Shown: positions 16,241-27,594, numbered from the stretch's first letter. The stretch: 64,000 nt of DNA from Acetivibrio saccincola (GCF_002844395.1 NZ_CP025197.1:3162001-3226000); one strand, 5' to 3'. A program made the numbers and translations. Notes: a model not told the origin generated them from the sequence alone.

Positions 16241-17698
16241 TTAATCAGAACCCAGCACCATTATATGATTTATATAGGGGTCTGCCGTTCCCTGCATCTG
16301 GCATTTTTGCTCTTTTAATAACTTTATATAATCCACTATGTCCTGTGTAATTCTCTCACCCATGCAAATAACAGGTATGCCCGGAGGATAAGCCATAACC
16401 ATTTCACCTGCTATCTCTCCTACAGACTTTTCTAAAGGCACCTTTTTCTTAGGACTGTAAAATGCATCCCTTGGTGATACTATCATTTTTGGGTTTTGTA
16501 AGATAATTGCAGGACTTTTATATTCCCTTACCTCAGATTTAGATGCTATATCTTTTAAAGCATTAATTAGTGCTGTAACGCTTTCTTCAGTATCACCAAT
16601 GCTTATAATAGCTAAAATATTGCACATGTCTGAAAGTTCTATTTGTATATTGTACTCTTTTCTAAGTTTGGCTTCCATTTCATATCCTGTATATCCTAGC
16701 CTTGAAACGTTTATTCCAAGCTTGGTTTCGTCAAAATCATAGACACCCGGGGTGCCAATTAGTTCTTTTCCAAATGCATAAAGACCATCAATTTTGTTTA
16801 TTTCTTCCCTCGCCATTCTGGCAAGATTTAGAGCATTTTCTAAAAGTTCACTTCCTTCAGTGGCCAACTGCTTTCTCGCCACATCCAAAGAACTCATCAA
16901 AAGGTAGGATGCACTTGTAGTATATGTCAGGTTTAGCACTTCTTTTGTTTTTTCAGGAGAGATCATGCTTCCCCTTAAAAACAGCGCCGAACTCTGGGTC
17001 ATTGAACCACCAGTTTTATGGAGACTGGCAGCACTCATATCCGCTCCCACTTCCATAGCAGTCAGTGGAAAGTCATCATGAAAACACATGTGGGCACCGT
17101 GAGCTTCATCCACCAAAACCGCCATCTCATGCCTGTGGGCTATTCTTACTAAAGATTTCAAATCTGAAACCACCCCATAATACGTGGGGTTAATTAAAAA
17201 TACTGCTTTAGCGTGGGGATTTTCTTTTATTGCATTTTTAAGGCTCTTCTCGTCTATTCCCATGGCAATTCCTAAACTCTCATTAATCTCAGGCTGCAAA
17301 TAAACCGGAACTACCCCACTTAGTATTATTCCGCCTATAGTGGATCTATGGGCATTTCTTGGAATTATAATTTTATCCCCCGGCTCACATGCACTCATTA
17401 TCATGGCCTGGACTCCGGCAGTTGTACCGTTAACCAAAAAAAATGCATGCTGAGCCCCAAACGCCTGGGCAAGAAGCTTTTCCGCTTCATAGATAGGGCC
17501 GGTGGGGTTATTTGCAAAGTCAAGATCCTCCATGCCGTTTAAGTCCATTTCAAGGGCACGTTCCCCTATATACTCCCTAAACTCCTTTAGCCCTTCCCCT
17601 TTTTTATGAGCCGGGACATGAAAGGGCACTACATTGCTTTCAACATGTTTTTTAACCGCATCAAAAAGCGGGGTTTTAGATTGAGTCAACCTTTTCAC
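16241..17698 (-). CDS. Orn/Lys/Arg decarboxylase-type PLP enzyme
   Basis: 485 residues. The fold-type I PLP domain has VPAHKKGEGL near the start, FLVNGTTAGVQAM, DEAHGAH (the PLP ring-binding Asp) and the Schiff-base Lys in ASLHKTGGSMTQSS. A C-terminal decarboxylase domain includes YSPKKKVPLEKSVGEIAGE and AYPPGIPVICMGE. Length and motifs fit the Bacillus SpeA/YaaO group (arginine or lysine decarboxylase for polyamine synthesis); the substrate cannot be told from sequence alone. The gene has a short spacer to ytaF and no clear terminator. Confidence 0.88.
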   Translation of the reverse strand: MKRLTQSKTPLFDAVKKHVESNVVPFHVPAHKKGEGLKEFREYIGERALEMDLNGMEDLDFANNPTGPIYEAEKLLAQAFGAQHAFFLVNGTTAGVQAMIMSACEPGDKIIIPRNAHRSTIGGIILSGVVPVYLQPEINESLGIAMGIDEKSLKNAIKENPHAKAVFLINPTYYGVVSDLKSLVRIAHRHEMAVLVDEAHGAHMCFHDDFPLTAMEVGADMSAASLHKTGGSMTQSSALFLRGSMISPEKTKEVLNLTYTTSASYLLMSSLDVARKQLATEGSELLENALNLARMAREEINKIDGLYAFGKELIGTPGVYDFDETKLGINVSRLGYTGYEMEAKLRKEYNIQIELSDMCNILAIISIGDTEESVTALINALKDIASKSEVREYKSPAIILQNPKMIVSPRDAFYSPKKKVPLEKSVGEIAGEMVMAYPPGIPVICMGERITQDIVDYIKLLKEQKCQMQGTADPYINHIMVLGSD

Positions 17699-17795
17699 TT
17701 TTTATTCCTCTCTCTTACAATATATTTGCAGTCAAAATGTATAAGTCTCCCCAAAACAATATAAGAATTATAGATTATTAAAAATCAAAAGTCAA

Positions 17796-17915
17796 CTAAA
17801 ATTTTCTTTTATTTAACCTGCCAATCGCCAAAAATACAGCCGATATTCCGACGGATATCAATGAAACCGATTCTTGCTTATTGCCGGCTGTAAAAACTAT
17901 AGGACAAAAATTTTG
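17796..17915 (-). pseudogene. 3' remnant of a surface-protein gene (membrane anchor tail)
   Basis: The minus strand has an open stretch reading TAGNKQESVSLISVGISAVF then LAIGRLNKRKF and a stop. This is a short polar lead, a hydrophobic helix and a basic tail, the pattern of a C-terminal membrane or sortase-type anchor. No LPxTG is visible and no start or upstream body remains. A functional identity cannot be given. Confidence 0.35.
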
Positions 17916-17940
17916 AAAAAAAATATAAAGTAAAAAGCAA

Positions 17941-17968
17941 TTGATTTTTTAATGCAACCTGCTATAAT
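17941..17968 (+). promoter_or_regulatory. Promoter in front of a transporter remnant
   Basis: TTGATT (17941-17946) and TATAAT (17963-17968) are separated by 16 bp, and the remnant at 18008 lies 40 bp downstream. Confidence 0.5.
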
Positions 17969-18007
17969 TTTTACTTGTGAATATCAACGGGAAAGAAAGA
18001 GGAATTT

Positions 18008-18256
18008 ATGAAAAGCAATATATATGCAGATATCAACAAAACTGTCGTATCATCATTAACGAAATATAAAGAAAGGCGGTATTTTTAAAACAATTGCACT
18101 TCCTACATAATACAGTTTTTAAAGCAACAAACGGTTCTTGCAATGGCAGTGGCTGCCATGCTGGTTACTTGCATCTTTGTCCCTTTGGATGCACAATATT
18201 TGAATTATTTTAACTGGACCACCCTGGCAACATTATATTGTACCCTGATAAAATAA
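18008..18256 (+). pseudogene. N-terminal remnant of an SLC13/CitT-like permease
   Basis: ATG 18008 follows AGAGG. 26 codons (MKSNIYADINKTVV...) end in TAA, but the same frame continues after it with QFLKQQTVLAMAVAAML, VTCIFVPLDAQYLNY and FNWTTLATLYCTLIK then a stop. The second part looks like the first membrane hairpin of SLC13/ArsB-type anion permeases (Q-x-V-L...F-V-P-x-x-x-x-Y-L-x-Y). About 90% of the gene is missing. A good promoter remains upstream, so a short RNA may still be made. Confidence 0.5.
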
Positions 18257-18851
18257 CTATTACCATCAAATTCTTCAAATATACTATTTTTTAATGGTCT
18301 TCATATTAGATTTGTCAGGTAGCAATGGACAATAGTGAATCATTCCTGTAATATCTTCATCAATTTATACAAAAAATACACCTTTTTTTAAATAAGTATA
18401 TCTAATTATCCTCCAATTTTTGGATAATAAAAACTAAACACATCCTGTTTTGTTTATATAATAGATAATTTATGACTTAGATAATATATGTTAGTGTCTG
18501 TCAAGTTAATACTACTTATATAATCTTCAGTAATCTATAAAATATTTTTTCTTTGAAAGGTCCTTTATATTCTCTTAGCCGATTCAATCAACATGAAGTT
18601 TTTCATAAAAATATTAAATACATCAATTTATATTGCATATTTAAACTAATTTTAGTTTTATAGCCTATAATATTAGGTTTGTTTAGCATTAGGTTTATTT
18701 AACGTGATAATAATTTTTCTAAAAACATATTAAGCTTTTCATTATGATAACATTATGATAAACAGAAGATAATTATAAGCATTTTGTTTTACAGTACTGT
18801 CTTACAGCACTTTCATATGAATCATTTAATTTACTCCCTGGTAATCATACC
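18257..18851. other. Long AT-rich non-coding stretch
   Basis: 595 bp without a credible ORF, RNA gene or clear terminator. It probably contains further decay of the deleted permease and its surroundings. I see nothing more specific. Confidence 0.4.
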
Positions 18852-19544
18852 CTACTCCTCATGTACTTCTTTAACCCCTTTTATTTCCTGAAGGTCACTA
18901 ATTATCGACTCTTTTTTTACATCACCAGGTATTTTAATTAAAAACTTAACTACAACCTGCTCATCATGTTCACTGTTTATAAATTCAATATTCTTTATTG
19001 CTACATTGTGCTTCCCTAAAACAAATCCTATAGTCCCTATTTGTCCCGGCATGTTTTTAGTCGTTATGTGAATGATGCTTAGGCGCTTTCTCTTTGTAAA
19101 CCAGGACTCCATTCTCTTTAGTAAAATTAATGTAATATAAATAATTGCTGTGGCAATTATTGCCCCCTCATAAAAACCAATCCCTGCAGCAATTCCCACG
19201 CATGAAACCGCCCACAAGCTTGCTGCAGTGGTAAGCCCTCTTACACTTATACCATCACGGATTATTGTTCCTGCACCTAAAAAACCTATTCCGCTTATAA
19301 CCTGTGCACCTAAACGTGCCGGGTCAACATTAACAAAAGAATTGTACTCTTTGAATATAAATTGGGATGTACACATTACAAGAGCCGATCCCACACACAC
19401 CAATATGTGTGTCCTGAATCCTGCGGGACGGTTTACGCTTTCTCTCTCATAGCCTATAATTCCTCCTAAAAAACCTGCTAACAATACTCTTATTAATACA
19501 GTAAAAGAAAAGCTGTTGAATACTGCAAATATTACTTCCTTCAT
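18852..19544 (-). CDS. MgtC/SapB family membrane protein
   Basis: 230 residues. Four to five N-terminal membrane helices carry the MgtC signature (LLAGFLGGIIGYERE, PAGFRTHILVCVGSALVM, RLGAQVISGIGFLGAGTII, VRGLTTAASLWAVSCVGIAAG). A cytoplasmic ACT-like domain (about 155-230) follows. In pathogens MgtC modulates the F-ATPase and magnesium stress; in clostridia its role is unknown. It is a single gene; no Mg2+ M-box leader is visible in the short upstream region. Confidence 0.92.
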   Translation of the reverse strand: MKEVIFAVFNSFSFTVLIRVLLAGFLGGIIGYERESVNRPAGFRTHILVCVGSALVMCTSQFIFKEYNSFVNVDPARLGAQVISGIGFLGAGTIIRDGISVRGLTTAASLWAVSCVGIAAGIGFYEGAIIATAIIYITLILLKRMESWFTKRKRLSIIHITTKNMPGQIGTIGFVLGKHNVAIKNIEFINSEHDEQVVVKFLIKIPGDVKKESIISDLQEIKGVKEVHEE

Positions 19545-19605
19545 TTTTACAAAACCGCCTCCTCGTTATGCCTTTCGCTATAATTATAGCACATTTATAA
19601 AATCA

Positions 19606-19650
19606 AATACAAAAAGGACGGAATTCTTTTTATAAAGATATCCGCCCTTT
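19606..19650 (-). terminator. Terminator of spoIIR
   Basis: A 10-bp stem AAAGGGCGGA/UCCGUCCUUU (one G-U pair) on the minus strand is followed by UUUUU-type tract. Confidence 0.75.
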
Positions 19651-19693
19651 AATATAATATTCAGGAGGAAGATATATCCGCTTTTTAGCTTTT

Positions 19694-20383
19694 TTAGCTA
19701 CTGGTCTTATTAAAAATCCTGCTAACCATTCCACCAACTTTTTCCTTTGAGTCTTTTAAAACTTCCACAAATTTAAATTTAAACTCAATGGATATTTCCT
19801 TGGCATCTGATTTTTCTGAAGCAAAAATATAATACCGGTCTTTATCATTTTCTACAATCTCTTCTAAGTCTTCCTTAAAGCTCTCTGAGACAACACCGTG
19901 AGTTGCGTCTACAAAGCACAGAGGCGGGAATAACACACACCACCAGTTTTCTCCAGTACCCTCTCCTATAGAAACTCTCAGTGCCTGGTAAACCCCGGCA
20001 GGAAGACTAATGTCACTGTATACCTTGGTTGGAAATGGATAATATCCCAGTGATACATTTACATTGTAATTTTTTCCTTGCCTTTTAATTTCATCTTCTG
20101 CAATGCTTTTTATATATTTTAAATTATTATTAATTATTTCCCTTGATTTATTTATATCCCTGACACCCTTTAATTCATCCTTCATGTATTTTATTATTTC
20201 ATCTTTTACAAGATTTTTTAGTTCCTGGTCTTCCGGTGAATCACTGTTTGCCACAACATGGAGCCTGATTAAATTGTCTGCCAATTCACTTTTTGCACTT
20301 TTAGAATCAGATTTTAAAATTATTCCGGCTGCTATAAAGCTTAATAATAAAATTATAGATAGAATTTTAAATTTTTTAACCAT
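19694..20383 (-). CDS. spoIIR: Stage II sporulation protein R
   Basis: 229 residues with an N-terminal membrane/signal segment (about 6-24) and the SpoIIR core: LIRLHVVANSDSPEDQELKN, VRDINKSREIINNNLKYI, FPTKVYSDISLPAGVYQALR, GEGTGENWWCVLFPPLC. SpoIIR is made in the forespore and signals the SpoIIGA protease to activate sigma-E in the mother cell. Sigma-F control is expected, but I could not find an unambiguous promoter. A ribosome site (GAGGGGG) precedes the ATG. Confidence 0.95.
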   Translation of the reverse strand: MVKKFKILSIILLLSFIAAGIILKSDSKSAKSELADNLIRLHVVANSDSPEDQELKNLVKDEIIKYMKDELKGVRDINKSREIINNNLKYIKSIAEDEIKRQGKNYNVNVSLGYYPFPTKVYSDISLPAGVYQALRVSIGEGTGENWWCVLFPPLCFVDATHGVVSESFKEDLEEIVENDKDRYYIFASEKSDAKEISIEFKFKFVEVLKDSKEKVGGMVSRIFNKTSS

Positions 20384-20584
20384 AATAATTCCCCCTCAGG
20401 TTTATATTTTTTTATAAAAATTTTCACTTAAAATTTGTTTAATATCATTTCACGCAACTTAAATTTACAGTACAAACTTTAATTACTTAGTATAATTGTT
20501 TACAAGTTTAAAAGATTTTATACTATACATAAGATTTTTTTCATATGAATCTATATTCAGGACTTTTATCAATTTTTTTTGACA

Positions 20585-20628
20585 CAAAAAAAATAGTCTG
20601 AGGTACTAAATGACCCGACTATTTTTTT
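20585..20628. terminator. Terminator of pyrG (bidirectional)
   Basis: The stem AAATAGTC/GACTATTT, with further pairing inside (GGT/ACC), has A/T runs on both sides. It ends pyrG on the minus strand. Confidence 0.75.
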
Positions 20629-20680
20629 CTGACTATATTGTGTTTAATGCATTTTAATATATGCAGTATCAATTCAGCAA

Positions 20681-22326
<1,646 letters not shown>

Positions 22327-22379
22327 TGGACTCAAATATATTTATTATCAATTATTATAATTTTAAATGGCATGTCTAT

Positions 22380-22408
22380 ATTTTATATTTCACATCATTA
22401 TGTGTCAA
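22380..22408 (-). promoter_or_regulatory. pyrG promoter
   Basis: TTGACA (22403-22408) and TAAAAT (22380-22385) are separated by 17 bp on the minus strand, about 100 bp upstream of the start codon. Confidence 0.65.
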
Positions 22409-22990
22409 TACCTCAATATATTAAAACCGTCCTTTATACCGGTAAGCTTTTTAGATAAAATTTCATAGAAAAAGCTGCTAATTTAGCAGCCCAAAGTCCT
22501 TTTTAAATTCTTTTTTTAGTTTGCAAACTTTTCTCTCCACAAATCTTACTATATTTTCTCCCCTAAACCTTTTCTATACCTTTCTAATTTTTACAACCCG
22601 GATTTTTTGCCTAGCTAAGTTAAAGTACTTTTCCTTAAAAAAACCTTTCTCCCACTAACATTCATAAAAACGTTAAACAAATAACAATATTAAAATCAAA
22701 ATATCAGGAACCTTGGACTGCTAACTTAACAGCTTCTCCTTTCTAAATTTATTAAATTAATTACATTTATTAAATTAATTACATCTAATGAATATACATC
22801 AAATAACGAACATACATTAAAAACAAAGACATTAAACTCATTTTAAAACTTAAAGATACAAAATTTATACCACTTGAAAAGCACAGGATAACTTTTTATT
22901 AAAAATAATTGCAACTTTTAATATATCTGAAACTTCTTATTAATAATTATACATTTAATGAAAAACACTGTCAATACAATATAAAAATAT
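22409..22990. other. Intergenic region between pyrG promoter and ISLre2
   Basis: About 580 bp, AT-rich. Apart from the orphan hairpin at 22468-22491 I see no ORF, RNA gene or repeat that I can support. Short repeats of TTAAATTAATTACAT occur at about 22750-22790. Confidence 0.4.
22468..22491 (-). terminator. Orphan intrinsic terminator
   Basis: The minus strand reads GCTGCTA-att-TAGCAGC followed by TTTTT. No gene lies directly upstream on that strand, so the gene it served appears to have been lost or displaced. Confidence 0.6.
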
Positions 22991-24546
22991 GATAGTGTCA
23001 ATTTGTTGTAGGATAATTAAACTTAAAGGTATCCCCATCTTTTTGATACAACGGGCTATATCACATACCCGCTGCGTTGTATGCCCTTTAAAATTGTTGA
23101 TATTGGAGTTTTTTTACCCATGTTAAAAGCGGGTATGTTGTTTAATTTCTCATGTGTAGTTTTACTAAATACTTCTTTGCCCTTTTTTATGGTTTCTTTT
23201 TTTATCTTGTATTGTAAATTTACTTTTGTAAAATGATTTGGAGTTATCTTCCCACCGTTTTGGCAATAGATTCTTATATCTGCTATGGTTTTTAGACCTT
23301 TCTTGCTCCAGCCCATAGGTCGAGAACTAAAACGGCTGGATAATATATGGCTAATATGACCCTCTGTGCAGCTGCCACTTACTCCTTCTTCTTTGTATAT
23401 AGTGATGGCTTCCCAGTTGTTTTTTATGTAGGTTCTAAATTCATGTATTCTCTCTCGCTTTTTAGGGCTTTGAACACCATGCTTAAGCTCTGTTACTAGT
23501 TTACAAAATTCAATCCAATTGCCTTCGTAAATACTTCTGTATATTGATTTTCTGTATTGCTCTTGACCTGCTGTAGCTTTGAGGATGGCTTTGTTTAGGT
23601 GATATTTGTCTAGGACCATTTTGGATTTGGGTAACCATTCTTGGCCGGTTTTTATCCAAAGGGCACCATCTCCGTGAATATAGATGCGCTTTAAATAGTC
23701 TATGTCATATCTGTCATAAATGTAGTTGGCAACTTTTAACCATGTTTCTTCAGGATTTTGACCGTATCCATGTATGTGGTAGGGATTTATACATTTTCCC
23801 CGTTTTCCTATTCTTTTTGTGCCTTCGTATATGGTAATCAGTGGAACTATGGCGTTTTTGCCATTCTGCAGAGCAACATGGTCTTCATCGGCATCTATGT
23901 GTATAACCTGCATTTTGCGCTTTGGCCCTTCAGCTTCCATCTTTAGTTTTTCTTCCTTTAGTTTTCTCGTTTTGTTCATTACTGTTTGCCGACTTATCAG
24001 GCCACCGGTTGTATATTGACTGCTTTTAGCGTAGGAGTTATCGCCGGAGTATTCTACCATGTCAGCTGCTACCGCTGTTGATATTCTATCATAGGGGTCT
24101 ATTCCTAAGACTGTATCGACTAGGTATATATATGTATCATTTTTCTTATCGTAAAAGTAGGTCCTGTGGTATGTGAGCACTCCGAACTTTGTAAAGATTT
24201 CTCGTTTATCACTATTTCGCTCTACTACAATGCCGTTTTTTCTTCGCCATTTCTTATCGGCTTTTATCTCCTTATCAAGGTTTTCCACGTAGATTTTCAT
24301 CATATTTAGTATGAAGTCAAAGGTGATGGTCTCTAGTCCAGTTTCCAGTTCTTCTAGTTTCTTAGCATTAGGTTCGCTCATGAAATTCATGATTTTATGG
24401 ATGAAATTTTTGCAGTTTTGTATTACAATAGTATTCACAAGAGATCCTCCTTTTCAAAGGTTTTTGATGGTGATTCTATTGTATCAAAAAGTGAGGATCT
24501 CTTGTTTTTTTATCCTTAAAATGTCCTACAATTATTTTACACTATG
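22991..24546 (-). mobile_element. ISLre2-family insertion sequence, apparently complete
   Basis: 1556 bp flanked by the exact 9-bp direct repeat TAAAAATAT (22982-22990 and 24547-24555), the duplication length expected of ISLre2. The imperfect terminal repeats share ATAGTGT and TTGTAGGA (22992-23018 and 24519-24545). Subterminal inverted copies of TGTATCAAAAAG lie at about 23039-23050 and 24479-24490. It contains one transposase gene. Confidence 0.85.
23056..24438 (-). CDS. ISLre2-family transposase
   Basis: 460 residues, the usual length for ISLre2 (UPF0236) transposases. Recognisable blocks are FTKFGVLTYHRTYFYDKK, the acidic HIDADEDHV, the conserved YIHGDGALWIKTG, PKSKMVLDKYHLNK and a C-terminal CTEGHISHILSSRFSSRPMG. 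Acidic residues in DADED and GDGA fit an RNase H-like DDE core. The frame is complete and the element ends are intact, so it may be mobile. A ribosome site (AGGAGGATC) precedes the ATG. Confidence 0.92.
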   Translation of the reverse strand: MNTIVIQNCKNFIHKIMNFMSEPNAKKLEELETGLETITFDFILNMMKIYVENLDKEIKADKKWRRKNGIVVERNSDKREIFTKFGVLTYHRTYFYDKKNDTYIYLVDTVLGIDPYDRISTAVAADMVEYSGDNSYAKSSQYTTGGLISRQTVMNKTRKLKEEKLKMEAEGPKRKMQVIHIDADEDHVALQNGKNAIVPLITIYEGTKRIGKRGKCINPYHIHGYGQNPEETWLKVANYIYDRYDIDYLKRIYIHGDGALWIKTGQEWLPKSKMVLDKYHLNKAILKATAGQEQYRKSIYRSIYEGNWIEFCKLVTELKHGVQSPKKRERIHEFRTYIKNNWEAITIYKEEGVSGSCTEGHISHILSSRFSSRPMGWSKKGLKTIADIRIYCQNGGKITPNHFTKVNLQYKIKKETIKKGKEVFSKTTHEKLNNIPAFNMGKKTPISTILKGIQRSGYVI

Positions 24547-24569
24547 TAAAAATATTCTCTGATTAAATT

Positions 24570-24618
24570 TTAAAAGGCCCATACGGAGAATTAATGCTTA
24601 CCCCATATAGGCCTTTTT
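24570..24618. terminator. Terminator of the CAP protein gene
   Basis: AAAAGGCCcATAcGG pairs with CCcATATaGGCCTTTTT across a loop of about 12 nt. It ends the minus-strand gene at 24637 and has T-tracts both ways. Confidence 0.75.
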
Positions 24619-24636
24619 AAACTAACTTTATGCATT

Positions 24637-25461
24637 TTACTTCCCTACAAAATGCTGTACAATTATCTTTCCATATGTTGGACTGTCAACTATCCCTATT
24701 CCTGTATACCCGAATTTTTCATTTAATATGTTTTTTCTATGCCCCTCAGATTTCATCCATGCTTTAACTGCTCCTTCTATTGTACGGTTGCCGGCTATAT
24801 TTTCACCTGCAGAACTAAAATCAATATGGTATTTCCTCATCATATCAAATGGAGAGCCATATGTGGGGGACTGATGAGAAAAATAATTTTTTTCAACCAT
24901 TTCCTTGGCTTTAAGCCTTGTTACTTCCATTAATTTCATGTCTATTTTCAGCGGTTCAACTCCTGCCTCTTCCCTCTCTTTGTTAATTAAGTTTAATAAA
25001 AGCTGTTCTTCTTCAGTTATGCCTTTTAGTTCAGAGGCAGTCTCCATCTCATTTTGTTCAGGATTTAAAACTTCAACTTCATCACCGTCTGATACAGTCT
25101 CTTTGTCTTCCGGAGTCTTGGTCTCTTCAGGTGTTGAATCTTCAGGTGCTTCAACCCTGCGTATATAATTTGCCGACACCGCCCCTACATATCCTGTTTC
25201 AGGGTCGTACACGGTAAACCAGTCAGAAAGCCTTCCAAAAATCTGTACTTTCCTTCCATTTTCAAGTACTGTTACAACTGGATATTCCGTAGACGCCCCC
25301 TGACGTAAATTTAAATTTGATGCTGTTACAATTCCTTCTTCAAAATCAATTCTTTCAAATTGCGATACGGCAGTGGCTTCCTGAGCATTGTTTCTCATAA
25401 AACCCAACACCCCTGTCAATACTACCATCACCGCAACTAACAAGACAATTTTCCTACTCAT
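24637..25461 (-). CDS. Secreted SH3b-CAP domain protein (YkwD-like)
   Basis: 274 residues. A signal peptide or anchor (about 1-25) is followed by a bacterial SH3 domain (about 40-105; SNLNLRQGASTEYPVV, VQIFGRLSDWFTVYD). An acidic Glu/Thr/Pro linker (about 105-145) leads to a C-terminal CAP domain (about 150-274; NLINKEREEAGVEPLK, FSHQSPTYGSPFDMM, AGENIAGN, SEGHRKNILN). The CAP His/Glu residues (FSHQ, GENIA, GHR) are present. It probably acts at the cell wall; YkwD-type proteins are often linked to sporulation or envelope maintenance. It is a single gene with its own terminator. Confidence 0.92.
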   Translation of the reverse strand: MSRKIVLLVAVMVVLTGVLGFMRNNAQEATAVSQFERIDFEEGIVTASNLNLRQGASTEYPVVTVLENGRKVQIFGRLSDWFTVYDPETGYVGAVSANYIRRVEAPEDSTPEETKTPEDKETVSDGDEVEVLNPEQNEMETASELKGITEEEQLLLNLINKEREEAGVEPLKIDMKLMEVTRLKAKEMVEKNYFSHQSPTYGSPFDMMRKYHIDFSSAGENIAGNRTIEGAVKAWMKSEGHRKNILNEKFGYTGIGIVDSPTYGKIIVQHFVGK

Positions 25462-25585
25462 AACAATCCCTCCAACTCTTAAAATTAGGTTTACAAATTA
25501 AATTATTTTATAATAGTTACAGTTGATAATAGTATTGACAAAATTGCATGAATTATTTACATTTCCACGGCATAAAAAAATATTT

Positions 25586-27328
25586 TTACACAACCTTAGT
25601 CTGGTAAACTTCAGACTTAGCTTTTTCTACAGCTTCTTCCGCTTTTAATTCTATAACTTCAGAATCTTTTCTCAATTTATATTCTACAATTCCTTCACTT
25701 GCTTTTTTGCCCACTGTAATTCTAATTGGTATACCAATAAGGTCAGCGTCTTTGAATTTTACTCCTGCCCTTTCATCCCTGTCATCAATCATTACCTCAA
25801 CACCTGATTCTAAAAGGTCTGAATATATCTTTTCTGCAAGTGCCGCCTGTGAATCATCCTTTGTGTTTACCGGTATAATTATGACATGATAAGGAGCTAC
25901 AGACATAGGCCAGACTATACCGTTTTCATCGTTGTTTTGTTCAATTATTGCTGCCATTGTCCTGTTTATTCCTATTCCGTAACATCCCATAACCATAGGG
26001 TTTTCTTTTCCGTTTTCATCTAAATAAACACAGTGTAAAGCATCTGAATATTTAGTTCCAAGCTTAAATATGTGACCTACCTCAATACCCAGTTCAACTT
26101 TTACAGGCGCACCGCATTTAGGGCATTTGTCTCCTTCACATATAGTCCTGATATCCTTTACCATAGAAGCTTTAAAATCCCTTTCTATATTTACATTTTT
26201 ATAGTGGAAACCAGATTCATTAGCCCCTACAATAAAGTTTTTCATATTTGCAACTTCATTATCAATTATGATTTCTATATCAAGCCCGATAGGTCCGGCA
26301 AATCCCACATCTGCCCCTGTAACCTTTTGAACTGTCTCTGGATCCGCCATTTCAAGCTCTATACAGTTTAGAAGATTTTGAAGTTTTGTTTCATTAAGCT
26401 CCCTATCCCCTCTTACCATAGCAGCTACTATTTTGTCATCAGCTTTATATATAAGGGTTTTTGCAAATTCCTTCGGACTGCATTTAAAAAATTCTGTAAG
26501 TTCTTCGATAGTTTTTACATCAGGTGTTGCAACTTTTGTAAGCTCCAGTTCTTCACTGCAGCAGTCTTGTCCGCTTTCACTACAGCAGCTTGTATCACAG
26601 CAGCTGTCACTTATACACTCCGCCTTTTCATCATTGGCAGCATATCCGCAAGCCTCACAATAAGCGATACCTGACTCACCAACAGAGGATTTTACCATAA
26701 ATTCCTGTGAACCGGAACCTCCCATAGCACCTGTGTCTGCATCAACGACAATATAGTTTAAGCCACAGCGGTCAAATATCCTGCAATATGCCTCATACAT
26801 CTTTTGATATGATATATCAAGTCCTGCTTCATCCCTGTCAAAACTATATGCGTCCTTCATTACAAATTCACGGGATCTCATTACCCCAAACCTTGGTCTT
26901 CTTTCATCCCTGTACTTTGTTTGGATTTGATAAAGAGTAAGGGGAAGGGCTCTATAGGATCTTATTTCATTTTTAACTGTCTCGGTGAAAACTTCTTCAT
27001 GGGTAGGTCCAAGACAAAATTCCCTGTCATTTCTGTCTTTTAATCTAAACATTTCAGCACCAAATACTTCCCATCTTCCTGATGCCTGGTACACTTCTGC
27101 CGGCAAAAGTGCAGACATAATAAGTTCCTGGGCGCCTGCCCTGTCCATTTCTTCCCTTACAATTTGCTCTATTTTTCTAAATGTCCTGTATCCTAAGGGT
27201 AAAAAGGAATAAACCCCCGATGCTATTTTTCTCATCAATCCAGCCCTTAACATAAGCTTATGACTGTCTATCTCAGCTTCTGCAGGAACTTCTCTTAACG
27301 TTGGAATAAACATATTAGATACTCTCAT
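25586..27328 (-). CDS. proS: Prolyl-tRNA synthetase (bacterial type)
   Basis: 580 residues. The class II catalytic core has [20 protein letters not shown] (motif 1 region), [20 protein letters not shown] (motif 2) and [16 protein letters not shown] (motif 3). The editing insertion spans about 220-400, and the anticodon-binding domain starts near 475 (YHVIIIPV). At the start of the editing domain there is an unusual Cys-rich stretch (YCEACGY ... CISDSCC ... CC ... CC, nine Cys in about 35 residues), absent from typical ProS. No T-box is visible in the upstream 180 bp. Confidence 0.97.
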   Translation of the reverse strand: MRVSNMFIPTLREVPAEAEIDSHKLMLRAGLMRKIASGVYSFLPLGYRTFRKIEQIVREEMDRAGAQELIMSALLPAEVYQASGRWEVFGAEMFRLKDRNDREFCLGPTHEEVFTETVKNEIRSYRALPLTLYQIQTKYRDERRPRFGVMRSREFVMKDAYSFDRDEAGLDISYQKMYEAYCRIFDRCGLNYIVVDADTGAMGGSGSQEFMVKSSVGESGIAYCEACGYAANDEKAECISDSCCDTSCCSESGQDCCSEELELTKVATPDVKTIEELTEFFKCSPKEFAKTLIYKADDKIVAAMVRGDRELNETKLQNLLNCIELEMADPETVQKVTGADVGFAGPIGLDIEIIIDNEVANMKNFIVGANESGFHYKNVNIERDFKASMVKDIRTICEGDKCPKCGAPVKVELGIEVGHIFKLGTKYSDALHCVYLDENGKENPMVMGCYGIGINRTMAAIIEQNNDENGIVWPMSVAPYHVIIIPVNTKDDSQAALAEKIYSDLLESGVEVMIDDRDERAGVKFKDADLIGIPIRITVGKKASEGIVEYKLRKDSEVIELKAEEAVEKAKSEVYQTKVV

Positions 27329-27463
27329 CTTTATACCTCCTAAAAATTATCATAATTAACACAGCCAACTCAACCATAACTATATTATATATTTGTTTTG
27401 TTTTTTAAGTAAAGCCTGAAATAAAAAACTCTCATAAAATAAAAAAACTCTCAAAAATTATAC

Positions 27464-27492
27464 TAGACAAATTAAAAACAAAGTAGTATAAT
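27464..27492 (+). promoter_or_regulatory. tRNA-Lys promoter
   Basis: TAGACA (27464-27469) and TATAAT (27487-27492) are separated by 17 bp, 20 bp before the mature tRNA. Confidence 0.7.
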
Positions 27493-27512
27493 TATTTTGT
27501 TGATTGGTGAAT

Positions 27513-27588
27513 GTGCCATTAGCTCAGCTGGTAGAGCACCTGACTCTTAATCAGGGAGTCCAGGGTTCGAGTCCCTGATGGCGCACCA
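27513..27588 (+). tRNA. tRNA-Lys (CTT)
   Basis: 76 nt including encoded CCA. The acceptor GTGCCAT pairs with ATGGCGC, the D-arm is GCTCAGCTGGTAGAGC, the anticodon loop CTCTTAA gives CTT, and the T-loop is GGGTTCGAGTCCC. It is a stand-alone transcript with its own promoter and terminator. Confidence 0.97.
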
Positions 27589-27594
27589 AAAATG

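Noticed and set aside
18480-18850. Possible small RNA in the AT-rich gap before mgtC-like gene
   Set aside because: No promoter plus terminator pair could be found; only AT-rich drift.
27329-27460. T-box leader upstream of proS
   Set aside because: No GGGUGGUACCGCG-type sequence or terminator occurs between proS and the tRNA-Lys promoter.
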